The position numbers and the translations under genes are program-made. The notes under the pieces are model-generated. The model did no database searches, was not told the origin of the DNA, and was given only the letters and a program-made list of their open reading frames with translations. From positions 248,001-312,000 of the forward strand of contig WNKP01000003.1 in the NCBI GenBank assembly GCA_009797885.1: a DNA stretch of 64,000 bases, in the 5' to 3' direction. Below are positions 34,325-43,922 of this stretch, in pieces (within the stretch, counting starts at the first letter, position 1; each line of letters starts with the position of its first letter). This DNA is from Flavobacteriaceae bacterium GF1. Lineage in GTDB: Bacteria > Bacteroidota > Bacteroidia > Flavobacteriales > Flavobacteriaceae.

Positions 34325-35857
34325 ATGAAAAGAACAATTTTATTACTACTAACAATGGTGCTGGCAATCGTAACGGTTGGCTGTACCGACGACTTTGAAG
34401 AAATTAATACCCCGCGTGATGCGGTAAACATAGTGAGTCCAGATATCATGTTTCTCCCTATGTTACAGAATCCAATGCGCAACTATCAGCGTAACGTTAA
34501 TTTGTATTCTGATTTTTATGCACAATACTGGGCAAATACCGTAAGCGGTTTTGAGTCGCCCAGATATGAATATGTAGATGGTTGGATAGGAAACAGATGG
34601 CGGGAATTTTATACGCAAACCCTTGCTGAATCCATTACCCTGAAAGATTGGTATGGAGAGGACCCCACATATACCAATGTGTTGGCACAGGTGGAAATAT
34701 GGATATGTGCCGAATGGGCCCGCATACTCCAGATCTATGGGGACATGCCCTATTTTGGTGCAGGATTGGGAGAATTTGTGTCTTACAATACGGAGCAGGA
34801 AATCTACTATGATTTATTTGATCGTTTGGCCAATGCGGTGGATGCCATTGACCCTGGGGATTCTTCCCAGTACGCCTTTACATCCGATACGGATTTGTTT
34901 TTTAGGGGGGATTTGGAGAAATGGAAACGATTTGGAAATTCGATACGGTTGCGTTTGGCCATGCGTTTGGCCAATGTAGACCCAAACAAGGCCCAGGCGG
35001 AAGCGGCAGCTGCTGTAAATGCGGGTGTCATGGTAAGTAATGATGATAGTGCATTACTGCCTATATGGACGGAAGGTTTCAGTGATTACCTCCACCAAAT
35101 GGGATCAAATTGGGATAATATTCGTATCTCCAGCACCTTCACTGATTTTTTGTACAATCAATCCGGTTCTGAAGACCCAAGGGCCAGTTTCTGGCTTGCC
35201 TATGAAGAGGGTTCCCCTCTAGCCGACAGTGGTGTGTTCACTGGGGTCGCGAACGGCTATGATCTTGTACCTGAGTCAGCTAACGACAATGCCACCATCA
35301 ATCTCGTTGACGGATATTCGGGCTTTAGTCCTAATGGCAATGTTTTGATCAATTTGCCGATCATGTTTTATTCCGAAGTGGTCTTCTTACGTGCGGAAGC
35401 TGCTTTGAGAGGATGGGTAGGAGGTAATGCCAATGCCCTGTATTTGGAAGGGGTTCAAGCCTCTATGGATTTAGTAGGGGTGGATGCCGTTGCGGCTGCG
35501 GATTACATAGCGGCCATACCAACACTTTCCGGTTCCAACGAAGAACAACTTAAACAGTTGATTACCCAAAAATGGATTGCCAACTTCCCCAATGGTGAAG
35601 AAGGTTGGGCAGATTTTAGAAGAACGGATTATCCGGACATCACCCTACCCATCGATGGGGTAAGCAGTAATTCCACTGTGGCACCCGATACTTGGGTAAA
35701 ACGGGTGAGATACCCCGATAATGCCCATGAACTTGAATCTGAATTTATGCCGGCGTCCCGAAATACTATTCCTGCAGATAGAATGGATATTCGTCTGTGG
35801 TGGGATACCGCCGATACCAAAACAAAGTCAGGCGGCTTGATGAGTAGTAACTTCTAA
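34325..35857 (+). CDS. SusD/RagB-family nutrient-binding outer membrane lipoprotein
   Basis: About 510 residues from the ATG at 34325 (an ATG three codons earlier is also possible). Lipobox IVTVGC is followed by TDDFEEINTPRDAVN. The all-alpha SusD fold is indicated by AQYWANTVSGFESPRYEY, AEWARILQIYGDMPYFGAG, the TPR-like AEAAAAVNAGVMVSNDD, and a C-terminal ITQKWIANFPNGEEGWADFRRTDYP, RVRYP segment, which places it in the SusD-like_2 subgroup. It sits on the cell surface as the lid of the SusC barrel and binds glycan. It is coupled to susC and 15 bases before the LamG lipoprotein. Confidence 0.94.
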   Translation: MKRTILLLLTMVLAIVTVGCTDDFEEINTPRDAVNIVSPDIMFLPMLQNPMRNYQRNVNLYSDFYAQYWANTVSGFESPRYEYVDGWIGNRWREFYTQTLAESITLKDWYGEDPTYTNVLAQVEIWICAEWARILQIYGDMPYFGAGLGEFVSYNTEQEIYYDLFDRLANAVDAIDPGDSSQYAFTSDTDLFFRGDLEKWKRFGNSIRLRLAMRLANVDPNKAQAEAAAAVNAGVMVSNDDSALLPIWTEGFSDYLHQMGSNWDNIRISSTFTDFLYNQSGSEDPRASFWLAYEEGSPLADSGVFTGVANGYDLVPESANDNATINLVDGYSGFSPNGNVLINLPIMFYSEVVFLRAEAALRGWVGGNANALYLEGVQASMDLVGVDAVAAADYIAAIPTLSGSNEEQLKQLITQKWIANFPNGEEGWADFRRTDYPDITLPIDGVSSNSTVAPDTWVKRVRYPDNAHELESEFMPASRNTIPADRMDIRLWWDTADTKTKSGGLMSSNF

Positions 35858-35872
35858 CCAAAAAAAAGCAAA

Positions 35873-37747
35873 ATGAAAAACAAAATAGTTAAAATAGGAA
35901 GATGGTTTTTGCCAGTGTTCGCTTTCCTTTTATTTACCATTTCCTGCGATGACGATGACGATTCCGGCTCTGGAGGAAACTTTGACCTGGCTACCCTTCA
36001 AGCAACCATAGATCAGGCAGAATCCTTGATTGATAACAGTGTGGAAGGGATAAACGCAGGAGATTTCCAACCAGGGGCCAAGGATGATCTGCAGGATGTC
36101 CTCAATTGGATTTACGGACGTATCGAAACATCGGATAGCCAAGAGGATATCAATGATGCAGTTTTAAAGCTAAATGCCGCCATAGACACCTTTTTGGCAA
36201 GTACGGTGGCCACCGCATTTCTTTATGTGAATCATGGTGTAGGCTCGGGAATAGAATTATCTGATAATGTGAAAATAGCTTTGTACCAAGCTTCAACCAT
36301 TGAAATGGAGATTTATATCGCTGATTTAAATCAATTTGGTTTTTCAAATAATCTATTCAGTACGGAAGATGAGCCATCCAGAGGTCTCGCCGCTAGATAC
36401 TTTGGTACAGGGGAAATTCAAGTGGTTGCCGGAACTGTGGATGGATGGCCCGAATCTCCCAGAAGTCCAGTTGGGACCATGGTATCCGGAGAGTGGATGA
36501 ACGTAGCGTACACAAATTCCGGAACAGAACAAAATTTGTATATCAATGGAGATTTGGTTGCCACGGTGGCTGGAGAGCCCGAGTTCACCGATGTGCCTTT
36601 TGTACTTGGAAACAGTCCAACTTTTAATAATCGTTCATGTAACACCGTATACCGGGAGTTTAAGGTTTGGAACTCTGTCTTGGACCAAAGTACCATACAA
36701 GGAAATATTGGTCAAACTGTTGAGGGAACTGAGGCTGGTTTGGTTGTCTATTTCCCGTTTGGATCCAATTTAGGGGATTCCTTTGAAGATGTTGTTGGAA
36801 ACTCTACGGCAACATTACAAGGGAATACACAATGGGAAGAAGAGCTTCCAGTGATTATAAAGGATTTTTCCGCCTTACAGGCTGCTATTACGGCATTAAC
36901 GGATTATAGGGATAATACCGTATCGGAAGGAACCAATGATGGAGATCATCCAGTGGGCACATTGGATTATATTAATGGGCTTTTAACGGAGGCTGAAGGC
37001 TTACTGACCTCAGACCCGGCACAGGGAACCATAGATGACACTGCACAAAGTTTGTTGGATACCATTGATTTTTATAATGATAATTTAGTGGCTGATGCCG
37101 GTGGGGTCATCAAGACCGAAAATACGGAAGGTTCTGATTTATTTAGGATTACCCCGGCGTATACACCTTCCGGGGATTATACCATAGAATTTGAGATGCA
37201 GTTTGGATCATTACTGGGTTACTCAGAAACAGATATTTATACGAACAACCACTACTTGATGAGGGTAACCGGTGTTGCCGACCCATCAGACGAGTCGTCC
37301 ATTTTTAATGCAGGCCGTATTCAAGCCTATTCCTATGCGGGTGATGGGGAAGGTCTGGGTTGGAAATTGGCTGAGTCGCCACCAGCTACCGTTGTTCCAT
37401 CCGATGAGTGGAACCATATAGCCGTAGTGTACGATGCCACGGAGGATGTCGCTCGTTTGTACGTGAACCAGGAATTGGTTGCAGAACAAAGTGAGTATGG
37501 GCTGCCTAACGGATGGCCAGCTCCTGAAATCGATTTCTTTAGGGGACAGGATTTACTTGGAGCCTTGAGAAATATTAGGTTCTGGGATACCACTAGGAAT
37601 GTTGCCGACTTAAATGCAGAGATAACAGGTAGCGAGTCAGATTTGCAAATGTATTTTCCACTTGACCGTGTTGGCGGTATCCAGGTTATGGATGAAACAG
37701 GAGTTTACACCGGAACCTTATTTGGTGGGGTAGAGTGGAACAAATAA
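35873..37747 (+). CDS. Surface lipoprotein with duplicated FIVAR-like and LamG domains (glycan-binding candidate)
   Basis: 624 residues. Lipobox FLLFTISC and an acidic export-like stretch (DDDDDSGSGG) point to the cell surface. The protein is an internal duplication: a helical FIVAR-like module (about 35-105, LATLQATIDQAESLIDN), a LamG/concanavalin sandwich (about 115-315, with WMNVAYTNSGTEQNLYING and EFKVWNSVL), a second FIVAR-like module (about 320-395, ALQAAITALTDYRDNTV) and a second LamG (about 400-620, EWNHIAVVYDATEDVARLYVN and NIRFWDTTRNV). It occupies the position of SusE/SusF-type surface glycan-binding proteins after SusD. Binding of mannose-rich glycan is inferred. A terminator follows. 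Confidence 0.85.
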   Translation: MKNKIVKIGRWFLPVFAFLLFTISCDDDDDSGSGGNFDLATLQATIDQAESLIDNSVEGINAGDFQPGAKDDLQDVLNWIYGRIETSDSQEDINDAVLKLNAAIDTFLASTVATAFLYVNHGVGSGIELSDNVKIALYQASTIEMEIYIADLNQFGFSNNLFSTEDEPSRGLAARYFGTGEIQVVAGTVDGWPESPRSPVGTMVSGEWMNVAYTNSGTEQNLYINGDLVATVAGEPEFTDVPFVLGNSPTFNNRSCNTVYREFKVWNSVLDQSTIQGNIGQTVEGTEAGLVVYFPFGSNLGDSFEDVVGNSTATLQGNTQWEEELPVIIKDFSALQAAITALTDYRDNTVSEGTNDGDHPVGTLDYINGLLTEAEGLLTSDPAQGTIDDTAQSLLDTIDFYNDNLVADAGGVIKTENTEGSDLFRITPAYTPSGDYTIEFEMQFGSLLGYSETDIYTNNHYLMRVTGVADPSDESSIFNAGRIQAYSYAGDGEGLGWKLAESPPATVVPSDEWNHIAVVYDATEDVARLYVNQELVAEQSEYGLPNGWPAPEIDFFRGQDLLGALRNIRFWDTTRNVADLNAEITGSESDLQMYFPLDRVGGIQVMDETGVYTGTLFGGVEWNK

Positions 37748-37797
37748 TATTTTGATTTAGCGTAGTTTTCAGTTAGAGTTAGTTTAATTGAGTGATG

Positions 37798-37826
37798 AAA
37801 GGACAGGTTTACCTGTCCTTTCTTTT
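37798..37826 (+). terminator. Rho-independent terminator of the susCD operon
   Basis: Perfect stem AAAGGACAGGT / ACCTGTCCTTT with a 2-base loop, followed by CTTTTTAATT. It ends the susC-susD-lipoprotein unit. Confidence 0.92.
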
Positions 37827-38137
37827 TAATTAAACAATACTGATGGCGTTTAAAAAGCTTTACTTGTATAGGTTTGCCTTAATCGAGTACGTAGGTTATT
37901 TGAATTTTCTTTCCGGTTCAAAAGCTTAAAACTTTCTTCGTAGGGCCTAGTAAATGACCAATACCAGTGAGAAACAATTGAATGGGGATGAAGAGATGGG
38001 TCATGGAAAGCCCTATTACCATTGCATTTATGTTTTCATGTATGGGTTTATTAAACTAACATGAGTTTGACATAATTTTTTTATCAACCAAAATCCATCA
38101 AATTGAGTGGTTTTTCGTAATGAAATGAAGAAAAATC

Positions 38138-38225
38138 GTATCGAAATTAGGATTTTGCAAGAAAATTACTTGCCTGCCTTGCCGATCAGGCAGGTTTTTC
38201 GATACATTTTTGCTATCGCAAAAAC
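38138..38225. repeat. Composite palindromic repeat in the gap 37748-38492
   Basis: Outer arms GTATCGAAA (38138) and TTTCGATAC (38197) enclose an inner hairpin CCTGCCT/AGGCAGG (38173-38194), and next to it lies a third hairpin TTTTTGC/GCAAAAA (38208-38225). A nearby ATATCGAACTCACTTC (about 38250) resembles short dispersed repeats of flavobacteria. No gene is visible in the remaining part of this 745-base gap between the convergent susCD and haloperoxidase genes. Confidence 0.65.
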
Positions 38226-38492
38226 ACTCAAAATGAAGTAATTTTTTATATCGAACTCACTTCAAAGTAAGGAACTATTAACCCATTCCTCACTAAAAAG
38301 GAGCTACGTAAACACTTGAATATGATTGTATTAGTGCTTCCTGTCCGTGTTTCAGGTCTTATGGAAAAGGGGCGCGATTATGGAATGCCCCGTATACTCT
38401 GATTTTTTAATACCGATGATAACACGCTGGAAATGGAAATCAACTGCAAAGTTTTATCGTTTGCTTTAACGGCATTCACTTCCGTAACCAAA

Positions 38493-41400
38493 TCACCTGG
38501 ATTTCACCAAAATTCGCCTTGCCTTGTTATTGTTAATGCGAAGCAGGTACATCCCTGTAGAAATGAAATCACTTAAACTCAGACGAGAGGTCCGATTGTT
38601 TTCGTTATACTCTACATTTTTAATGGCAATTTGTGACCCGTTCAGGTCAAACAAGTAGAATTTATCACCGTCCTTGGTATTTGCCACATATAATTCACCA
38701 GTATCATTCGGAATAGGATAAACAATATGGTTTGTTGATTCTGGAGGTGCTGGAGGAAGATTGACCTCAAAATAGGAAGTTGCAAAGTTAAAGGCATCAA
38801 TCCCAATTTTTTCACCGACCAATCTGCCGGGAATATCATCTGCCGGAGGGTGAATACCTCCCCATATGCGGGAAAGGCTGCATTGGTCCGATGCATCCCT
38901 ATAAGAAGCCCACTGCAATTTTATATCTACCGATGGCCCTTCTTCAAACACAAGAAATTCATTTTGCTTTGCCACAAATTCCCCTAAACCACCGGGAAAA
39001 TATTGACTTCCCGTTAGTAAGGTCAGTACCTCTGCGGCAGCCCTTGAATAGGTTGAATGGCCAGAAACGTAACCTGCAAAAGGTGGCGTCACAAAACTGG
39101 GGCGTTGATAGGGCCACCATTCGTCCGCCAAAATCCAATCGACTCCGGCAGTATCGGTGTCCGTGTCACCAATATAACGATGGCCTTTCCAGGCAAAAAG
39201 TTTTATTTTTCCAATGTTTTCGCCTTCCCTGCCGGCCAAAGGGTCATTTACATCAACCAATTCAACATAATTGGTTAACAGGGGTATTCCATTTTCATTG
39301 TAGCTGGGAAGATTTGGGTCTGAACTTTGTCCTTGATCCACCATGTATCGAATAGCGGAAATAGGTCTAACATAATCGTACCAACCTTTGATGCTCCATG
39401 CCGAAATAGCGGCATCATGCATAGCTCCCCCAAGGGCAAAATAAGTCTTAATGTCCCATTCCAAGGGGGATAATAGCGGGCCTTCGCCATTTAAGCGTTT
39501 TTCCAATGATGGGTGGTCATTAACATAGTTCAATATGGTAAACCAATGTCCTGGAGGGGTTTCGGAATCGGGACCATCGGCCCAAAACTCTGCCAAGACC
39601 CTTGCATAATCACCTCGTGGCACCATTTGGGAATCATAGGCCATGCCTGTAACGGGGTTTGTGGAATAGCCCGGTCCTATATCACCACCTTCCAACAACT
39701 TATAAAAGTTGGGATAATCAGAATAGTCGGTTGGAAAGCTTTGTATGTCCAAATTACCAATAGATCTTGGTGATATGTCCCAGAGTACCCCATCGGCGGG
39801 ATCGAGATGGGCACTCCATACCGAAACCAAAGAGAACCCCCATTTGTAGGCTTCGGATAATCGTGGGTTCGACGAATTGATATAGGGTGGTGTCTCTGGA
39901 TCGTTGTATACTTTATAGTCATTGCCATTTCTGGTGTATGTGGTGACCATATCATTGGTCATGGCAAAAGGCGACACATTGCCCCATTCTGGACTCAAGA
40001 AGTCTATTGTCTCCCCTTCAATTAGATTTCCGCTTTGATCTATAAAAGTATCCAAACTTAAAGATTGCCAACGGTCGGGGTCTGATATATCGGGATTTCC
40101 GGGCAGAATAGGGGCCAAAGGACGATTAACCGGTTCGTAATGGGCATTGTCATAACCCGTTTGTTCCCTTGATCCATCCTGATTGCCATAGTTGATATAC
40201 GTCTCTGCAATAAAATTTCCCAAGGCTGCAGGGTTTCCCGCAATATAATTGACGCTTACCATGCTTCTATCATGGCCCAATTGATCCATTAAAAGATTGA
40301 ATTTTGCCAAGGTCGACTGGGCACTGGGGGAGTTTCTAAAACGATGTGACAAGATTCGATAAGCGACATAGCTGATAACGGTATTAAGGTTCTGCTCAAG
40401 GTTATCGGAATTTGGTTCGAATCCCGCAAATTGGTTTCTGAAACCGTGGACCTCATTACCGATCAAATACGTTTTTGTGTTGTTTAAAATGGCCCAGGCA
40501 TCATACATGGCCGCACTGGTATGAAACAGATTTCTGGCATGAATGGTAGGTCTGGCAAAATCCCCCCTAATGGCATCCAGTAGCGCCTCGTTCCATACCC
40601 TGGCAATTGATTTGTCTGATGAGATTTCTGAAGCACTAAGGGTTACATTCAATATGATTTCTTCGGACGAGCATAAAGGACCACTGATTACAGCAATTAC
40701 TTCACCAGCGCTTTCAAAACTCCACTCAACTTCTATAGTATCGGTATTTTGACCCGATGTAATTTCACCTCCAGTGACTTTCCAAACAATCGACTGGCCG
40801 GATTGTAAGGAAATGCCATAGGTTTCCTCTGCAAAAAAACCTGTACTTTGTCTGCCTTCAATGGTATTGGTTATGGATAGGTACTCACAAGTGCCATCAT
40901 CCATAATGGCGTTAGGGTTATAATTGCAGGAACTCGGGTCGGTACAGCCAAAAATCAATGAAGCGGTATTGTTGTCCAACACCTCAAACCCATTGTTTTC
41001 GATTGCACGGATATGGGTGTTTGCCTCAATATTTTGGTGGGTTTCCTCAATACCCGACGGCCAGGTAATTTTCACCGAATTAACGGCTTCCCCACTGGGT
41101 ACCCCAAAATGGACCGGCTTAAGGTTTTGCCCTAAAAACCCAACCCCGGTATAGTATCTTTTTCGAACGGATTGGTCCGTGGTCAGCTCTATAGTAGTGC
41201 CGATAGCATTCCTGTTGGATATCGTTCCTACCAAAGAGATTTTTAGCCATTGAAAATCAGGGTTTTCAGTGGAACCAAGGGTAGTGTTTCGGTACAAATG
41301 GGAATTTCTGTCCGAATTGGTAACTAAAAGATCCAAATCACCATCATTGTCATAGTCAAAATCAACAGCTTCCACGCTTATTGCAAAATCCTCAAGCCCA

Positions 41401-42536
41401 ACTGGTTGAATGGTAAAATCATTTTCGCCTTGGGCGTGGTTGTTTTCATAATAAATGTTGGTACCGGCTCCCCATCCAGGAAAGTCATATCCATTGACCA
41501 CAAATAAATCCTCATCCCCATCCAGATCAAAATCACCAAATTTGGTGCCCCAGGCCCATCCGGAATCCCCAACGGCCTTATCCCGGGCATCTTCTGTAAA
41601 CGTAGTATCACCATCATTGGTCAACAAAAAGTTCCTTTGAATGGCTGTAATAAAAAAATCAAAATGACCGTCATTATTGTAATCTGATACCGCAATGCCC
41701 ATATCATCGGCCTTGGTATCAACCCCATAGCTTATGGCTTGCTCTGTAAAAGAGTTTCCATTGTTATTGATGAAAAGTTGGTTGGCCTTCCTCAGGTCAT
41801 TGGTAAGGTATAGGTCCATATAACCATCTTGATTAAAATCGTACGGAAAGGGATTAAAACTGGGCAGTTCTTCGTTTTCGACAATATTGATAAGGTCAGA
41901 GACATCGGTAAAAGTGCCGTCGCCGTTATTTCGATACATGATGTTGAAACTGCAACTTTTCCATGTAGGAATATAGATGTCCAAAAAACTGTCATTATTG
42001 TAATCAAACCATATGGCCGAAGTGTTTTCACAGTCATTGACGGATTGAAAGCCTGCTTGGTTGGTCACTTCCAAGAACCTGCCGCCGCCCTGGTTTCTAA
42101 ACAGCTGGATTTTCTTTCGATGTGTGAATAAAATATCTGGACGTCCATCATTGTCATAATCGCCCCAGAAAGCGCCGTATTTGTGTCCGGCAAGTGCCCT
42201 AAAATCCTCAAGTTCCTCCTCAGTGCCGTCCAAAGGGAATAAATTGACCAGGCCCGATTCCTGGGTTACATCGGTAAACGTACCGTCATTATTGTTCCGG
42301 TATAGTTTACTATGGGTCAATTCGTTGTTTTCCACATCTTTTGCGATGGCAACAACAAAGAAGTCAAGATCTAAATCGCCATCATAGTCGGCAATGGCAA
42401 CACCATTGTTCTGGGCGAAAAAGTCAAGTCCGGCCAAATGCTCAACTTTCTCGAAAATTTGTCCAAAAGTTGAATTATGGACAATAAATAAACTAAATAG
42501 TAATAGTCTCTTTATCCACATGGTTTTCATTTTCAA
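38493..42536 (-). CDS. Giant secreted fusion: FG-GAP/UnbV repeats + vanadium haloperoxidase + T9SS tail
   Basis: 1347 residues with a signal peptide (RLLLFSLFIVHNSTFGQ). Residues about 30-425 are FG-GAP/VCBS-type propeller repeats with calcium-binding DYDGDLDLDFF, DYDNDGRPDILF and DFDLDGDEDLFVVN. An ASPIC/UnbV module follows (about 429-505, GFLGQNLKPVHFGVPSG) and a cysteine motif GCTDPSSCNYNPNA (about 530). The C-terminal half (about 645-1260) is a vanadium-dependent chloroperoxidase-type domain with the whole vanadate site: Lys1050 and Arg1057 (KGWYDYVRP), Ser1158-Gly-His1160 (SGHSTYSR), Arg1223 and His1229 (RIWGGIHPPADD). The K-7-R and R-6-H spacings equal those of the fungal enzyme. A type IX secretion sorting domain closes the protein (from about 1275, VYPIPNDTGELYV). 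It probably works outside the cell on halide or phosphate-like substrates. Confidence 0.9.
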   Translation of the reverse strand: MKMKTMWIKRLLLFSLFIVHNSTFGQIFEKVEHLAGLDFFAQNNGVAIADYDGDLDLDFFVVAIAKDVENNELTHSKLYRNNNDGTFTDVTQESGLVNLFPLDGTEEELEDFRALAGHKYGAFWGDYDNDGRPDILFTHRKKIQLFRNQGGGRFLEVTNQAGFQSVNDCENTSAIWFDYNNDSFLDIYIPTWKSCSFNIMYRNNGDGTFTDVSDLINIVENEELPSFNPFPYDFNQDGYMDLYLTNDLRKANQLFINNNGNSFTEQAISYGVDTKADDMGIAVSDYNNDGHFDFFITAIQRNFLLTNDGDTTFTEDARDKAVGDSGWAWGTKFGDFDLDGDEDLFVVNGYDFPGWGAGTNIYYENNHAQGENDFTIQPVGLEDFAISVEAVDFDYDNDGDLDLLVTNSDRNSHLYRNTTLGSTENPDFQWLKISLVGTISNRNAIGTTIELTTDQSVRKRYYTGVGFLGQNLKPVHFGVPSGEAVNSVKITWPSGIEETHQNIEANTHIRAIENNGFEVLDNNTASLIFGCTDPSSCNYNPNAIMDDGTCEYLSITNTIEGRQSTGFFAEETYGISLQSGQSIVWKVTGGEITSGQNTDTIEVEWSFESAGEVIAVISGPLCSSEEIILNVTLSASEISSDKSIARVWNEALLDAIRGDFARPTIHARNLFHTSAAMYDAWAILNNTKTYLIGNEVHGFRNQFAGFEPNSDNLEQNLNTVISYVAYRILSHRFRNSPSAQSTLAKFNLLMDQLGHDRSMVSVNYIAGNPAALGNFIAETYINYGNQDGSREQTGYDNAHYEPVNRPLAPILPGNPDISDPDRWQSLSLDTFIDQSGNLIEGETIDFLSPEWGNVSPFAMTNDMVTTYTRNGNDYKVYNDPETPPYINSSNPRLSEAYKWGFSLVSVWSAHLDPADGVLWDISPRSIGNLDIQSFPTDYSDYPNFYKLLEGGDIGPGYSTNPVTGMAYDSQMVPRGDYARVLAEFWADGPDSETPPGHWFTILNYVNDHPSLEKRLNGEGPLLSPLEWDIKTYFALGGAMHDAAISAWSIKGWYDYVRPISAIRYMVDQGQSSDPNLPSYNENGIPLLTNYVELVDVNDPLAGREGENIGKIKLFAWKGHRYIGDTDTDTAGVDWILADEWWPYQRPSFVTPPFAGYVSGHSTYSRAAAEVLTLLTGSQYFPGGLGEFVAKQNEFLVFEEGPSVDIKLQWASYRDASDQCSLSRIWGGIHPPADDIPGRLVGEKIGIDAFNFATSYFEVNLPPAPPESTNHIVYPIPNDTGELYVANTKDGDKFYLFDLNGSQIAIKNVEYNENNRTSRLSLSDFISTGMYLLRINNNKARRILVKSR

Positions 42537-42893
42537 AGCATGGTTGCACCTATGGGGTTTACAACAAATGAAACCAGCTCAGGTGAAAGCTATCTTTCAA
42601 GATAGGAATTTATGGCGTTCCAGCTTTATTTGTTCGACGGACGGTTGACCAACGTAGCTTAATGCGTCCTGTACGAATGTGTTCGCCGTATCAATCATTT
42701 ACTTGAAATACAAAAACGAATGAAACAAAGGGTGATCAATACTATTCAAAAGAATCGCAATGCAGCGAAAAGCGGTCTTGATTGTAAAAAAATGATTACA
42801 TGGAATTCTATTGGATCGAGTGTACCCATTTGACTTTCTTTTTCTATTTTTGTCCGGCGAAAACCGAACAGGTAGTTTCGCTTAATGACATAA

Positions 42894-42967
42894 GGTCGCG
42901 TAGCTCAGCTGGATAGAGCATCTGCCTTCTAAGCAGACGGTCGAAGGTTCGAATCCTTCCGCGATCA
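42894..42967 (+). tRNA. tRNA-Arg (anticodon TCT)
   Basis: A 74-base cloverleaf without encoded CCA. Acceptor stem GGTCGCG/CGCGATC has one G-T pair. The D arm is GCTC-AGCTGGATA-GAGC, the anticodon arm TCTGC-CTTCTAA-GCAGA has TCT at its centre, and the T arm is GAAGG-TTCGAAT-CCTTC. It lies in the gap between the haloperoxidase gene (transcribed the other way) and the VOC gene. The 357 bases before it (42537-42893) hold no gene that I can support and must contain the promoters of both the tRNA and the haloperoxidase. Its 3' end is duplicated at 43123. Confidence 0.97.
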
Positions 42968-42977
42968 CGACACTCAA

Positions 42978-43006
42978 AAAACCACACAAGAATTGTGTGG
43001 TTTTGT
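42978..43006 (+). terminator. Terminator after tRNA-Arg
   Basis: Stem AAACCACACAA / TTGTGTGGTTT, loop GAA, followed by T-rich sequence, 10 bases after the tRNA. Confidence 0.85.
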
Positions 43007-43122
43007 GTTTTGCGCAGCGTTGAAGGCCACTGCTTTCATAAGCGAAGGAAAACGCAAAAACCCGGCACGGGGCGTCGTGGTTTTTTATTTGCTACATCGA
43101 GCGCATAAGGAAGGAAGTAGTC

Positions 43123-43141
43123 AATCTTTCCGCGATCACGA
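43123..43141 (+). repeat. Duplicate of the tRNA-Arg 3' end (relic or attachment-like site)
   Basis: AATCTTTCCGCGATCACGA matches the tRNA 3' end plus 3 flanking bases (42952-42970) at 18 of 19 positions. No 5' two-thirds of a tRNA precede it. The 150 bases between hold one terminator and one terminator-like hairpin (about 43055-43090) but no gene. It is either a decayed second tRNA or an attachment site left by an excised element. Confidence 0.75.
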
Positions 43142-43147
43142 ATAAGA

Positions 43148-43207
43148 AGAAACCTTGGATTTTTGTAACAAGCTTGTTTGATTATGGGAATCCAAGGTTT
43201 CTTTTTT
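43148..43207 (+). terminator. Terminator after the tRNA relic
   Basis: Stem AGAAACCTTGGAT / ATCCAAGGTTTCT with a 29-base loop and a T run. Its placement right after the relic copies the tRNA-terminator arrangement upstream. Sequence 43208-43434 holds nothing that I can identify. Confidence 0.75.
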
Positions 43208-43434
43208 CAATGCTCCTATTTTTTGGGAACCCTTATAGTGTCTAAGGGAAAGTGTAAAAATCCGCCCTAATTCCAGTAAGCAATAAACGCATCAAATAGG
43301 CCTTTGGTATTGCCAAATCAGGACTGCCGTATGATGAAAGTATAGAAGTAAATTAACCCAGAATAAGGTTGTTTTTTTGCTCAGTGCTTTTTTGTTCAAA
43401 TGGTTTTTTTATCCCCTTGAATTCATAATCCACT

Positions 43435-43824
43435 TTAAAATTCGAACCCCTCAATAGGTGATGAAACATCCACTAAAGTTCCATTTGGGTCTTTAAGCAA
43501 TAACCGTCTTTGTCCGTAAAAAGTATCCGTTGGTTCGCTTATAATCTCAAATTTTTCTGCTTCTGCAATCTGAAATATTTCGTCAGCATTATCAACTACG
43601 AATGTTACGTAAAATCCTTGTGGATTGTTTTGAAAATCCTTTGGTACTATTTCATTGGTTCTGTCTATTATTCCCAATTCGAGTTTTTTGTCCTTTGAGA
43701 TCAAGTGTACGAACCAATCGCTATCATACTCTACGCCAAAATCGAACAGTTTGGTATAAAAATTTCGACTTTCCACTAAATTCTCCGAACAGATGTTCGT
43801 CATTATCCGGTTTATCTCTTTCAT
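43435..43824 (-). CDS. Glyoxalase/VOC-superfamily protein
   Basis: 129 residues from the ATG at 43824 (MKEINRIMTNI); an ATG at 43854 would add ten residues that lie in a hairpin region and look untranslated. The vicinal-oxygen-chelate pattern is visible: IMTNICSENLVESRNFYTKLFDF, then VTFVVDNADEIFQIAEAEKFEIISEP and QRRLLLKDPNGTLVDV. The usual metal ligands are only partly kept, so it may be a resistance-type binding protein rather than an enzyme. It has its own short hairpin upstream (43850-43922) like a mobile gene cassette, and no functional link to neighbours. Confidence 0.82.
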   Translation of the reverse strand: MKEINRIMTNICSENLVESRNFYTKLFDFGVEYDSDWFVHLISKDKKLELGIIDRTNEIVPKDFQNNPQGFYVTFVVDNADEIFQIAEAEKFEIISEPTDTFYGQRRLLLKDPNGTLVDVSSPIEGFEF

Positions 43825-43849
43825 TTCAAATTTTGGATGTTTAGTCAAA

Positions 43850-43922
43850 TGCACTGCAACGATTGGTATATGAAGCGTCGTGGGAACCGAGCTATGCTTT
43901 CAGATACCTTGTTATGAAGTGC
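43850..43922. repeat. attC-like imperfect hairpin before the VOC gene
   Basis: Arms GCACT...GGTAT and ATACC...AGTGC are separated by about 30 bases, with AAC and GTTATG near the ends. The structure resembles cassette recombination sites of the kind found in Bacteroidota accessory regions. No integrase is in the window. Confidence 0.4.

Noticed and set aside
43081-43141. Second complete tRNA-Arg
   Set aside because: Only the last 19 bases match; no D arm or anticodon arm can be folded upstream.
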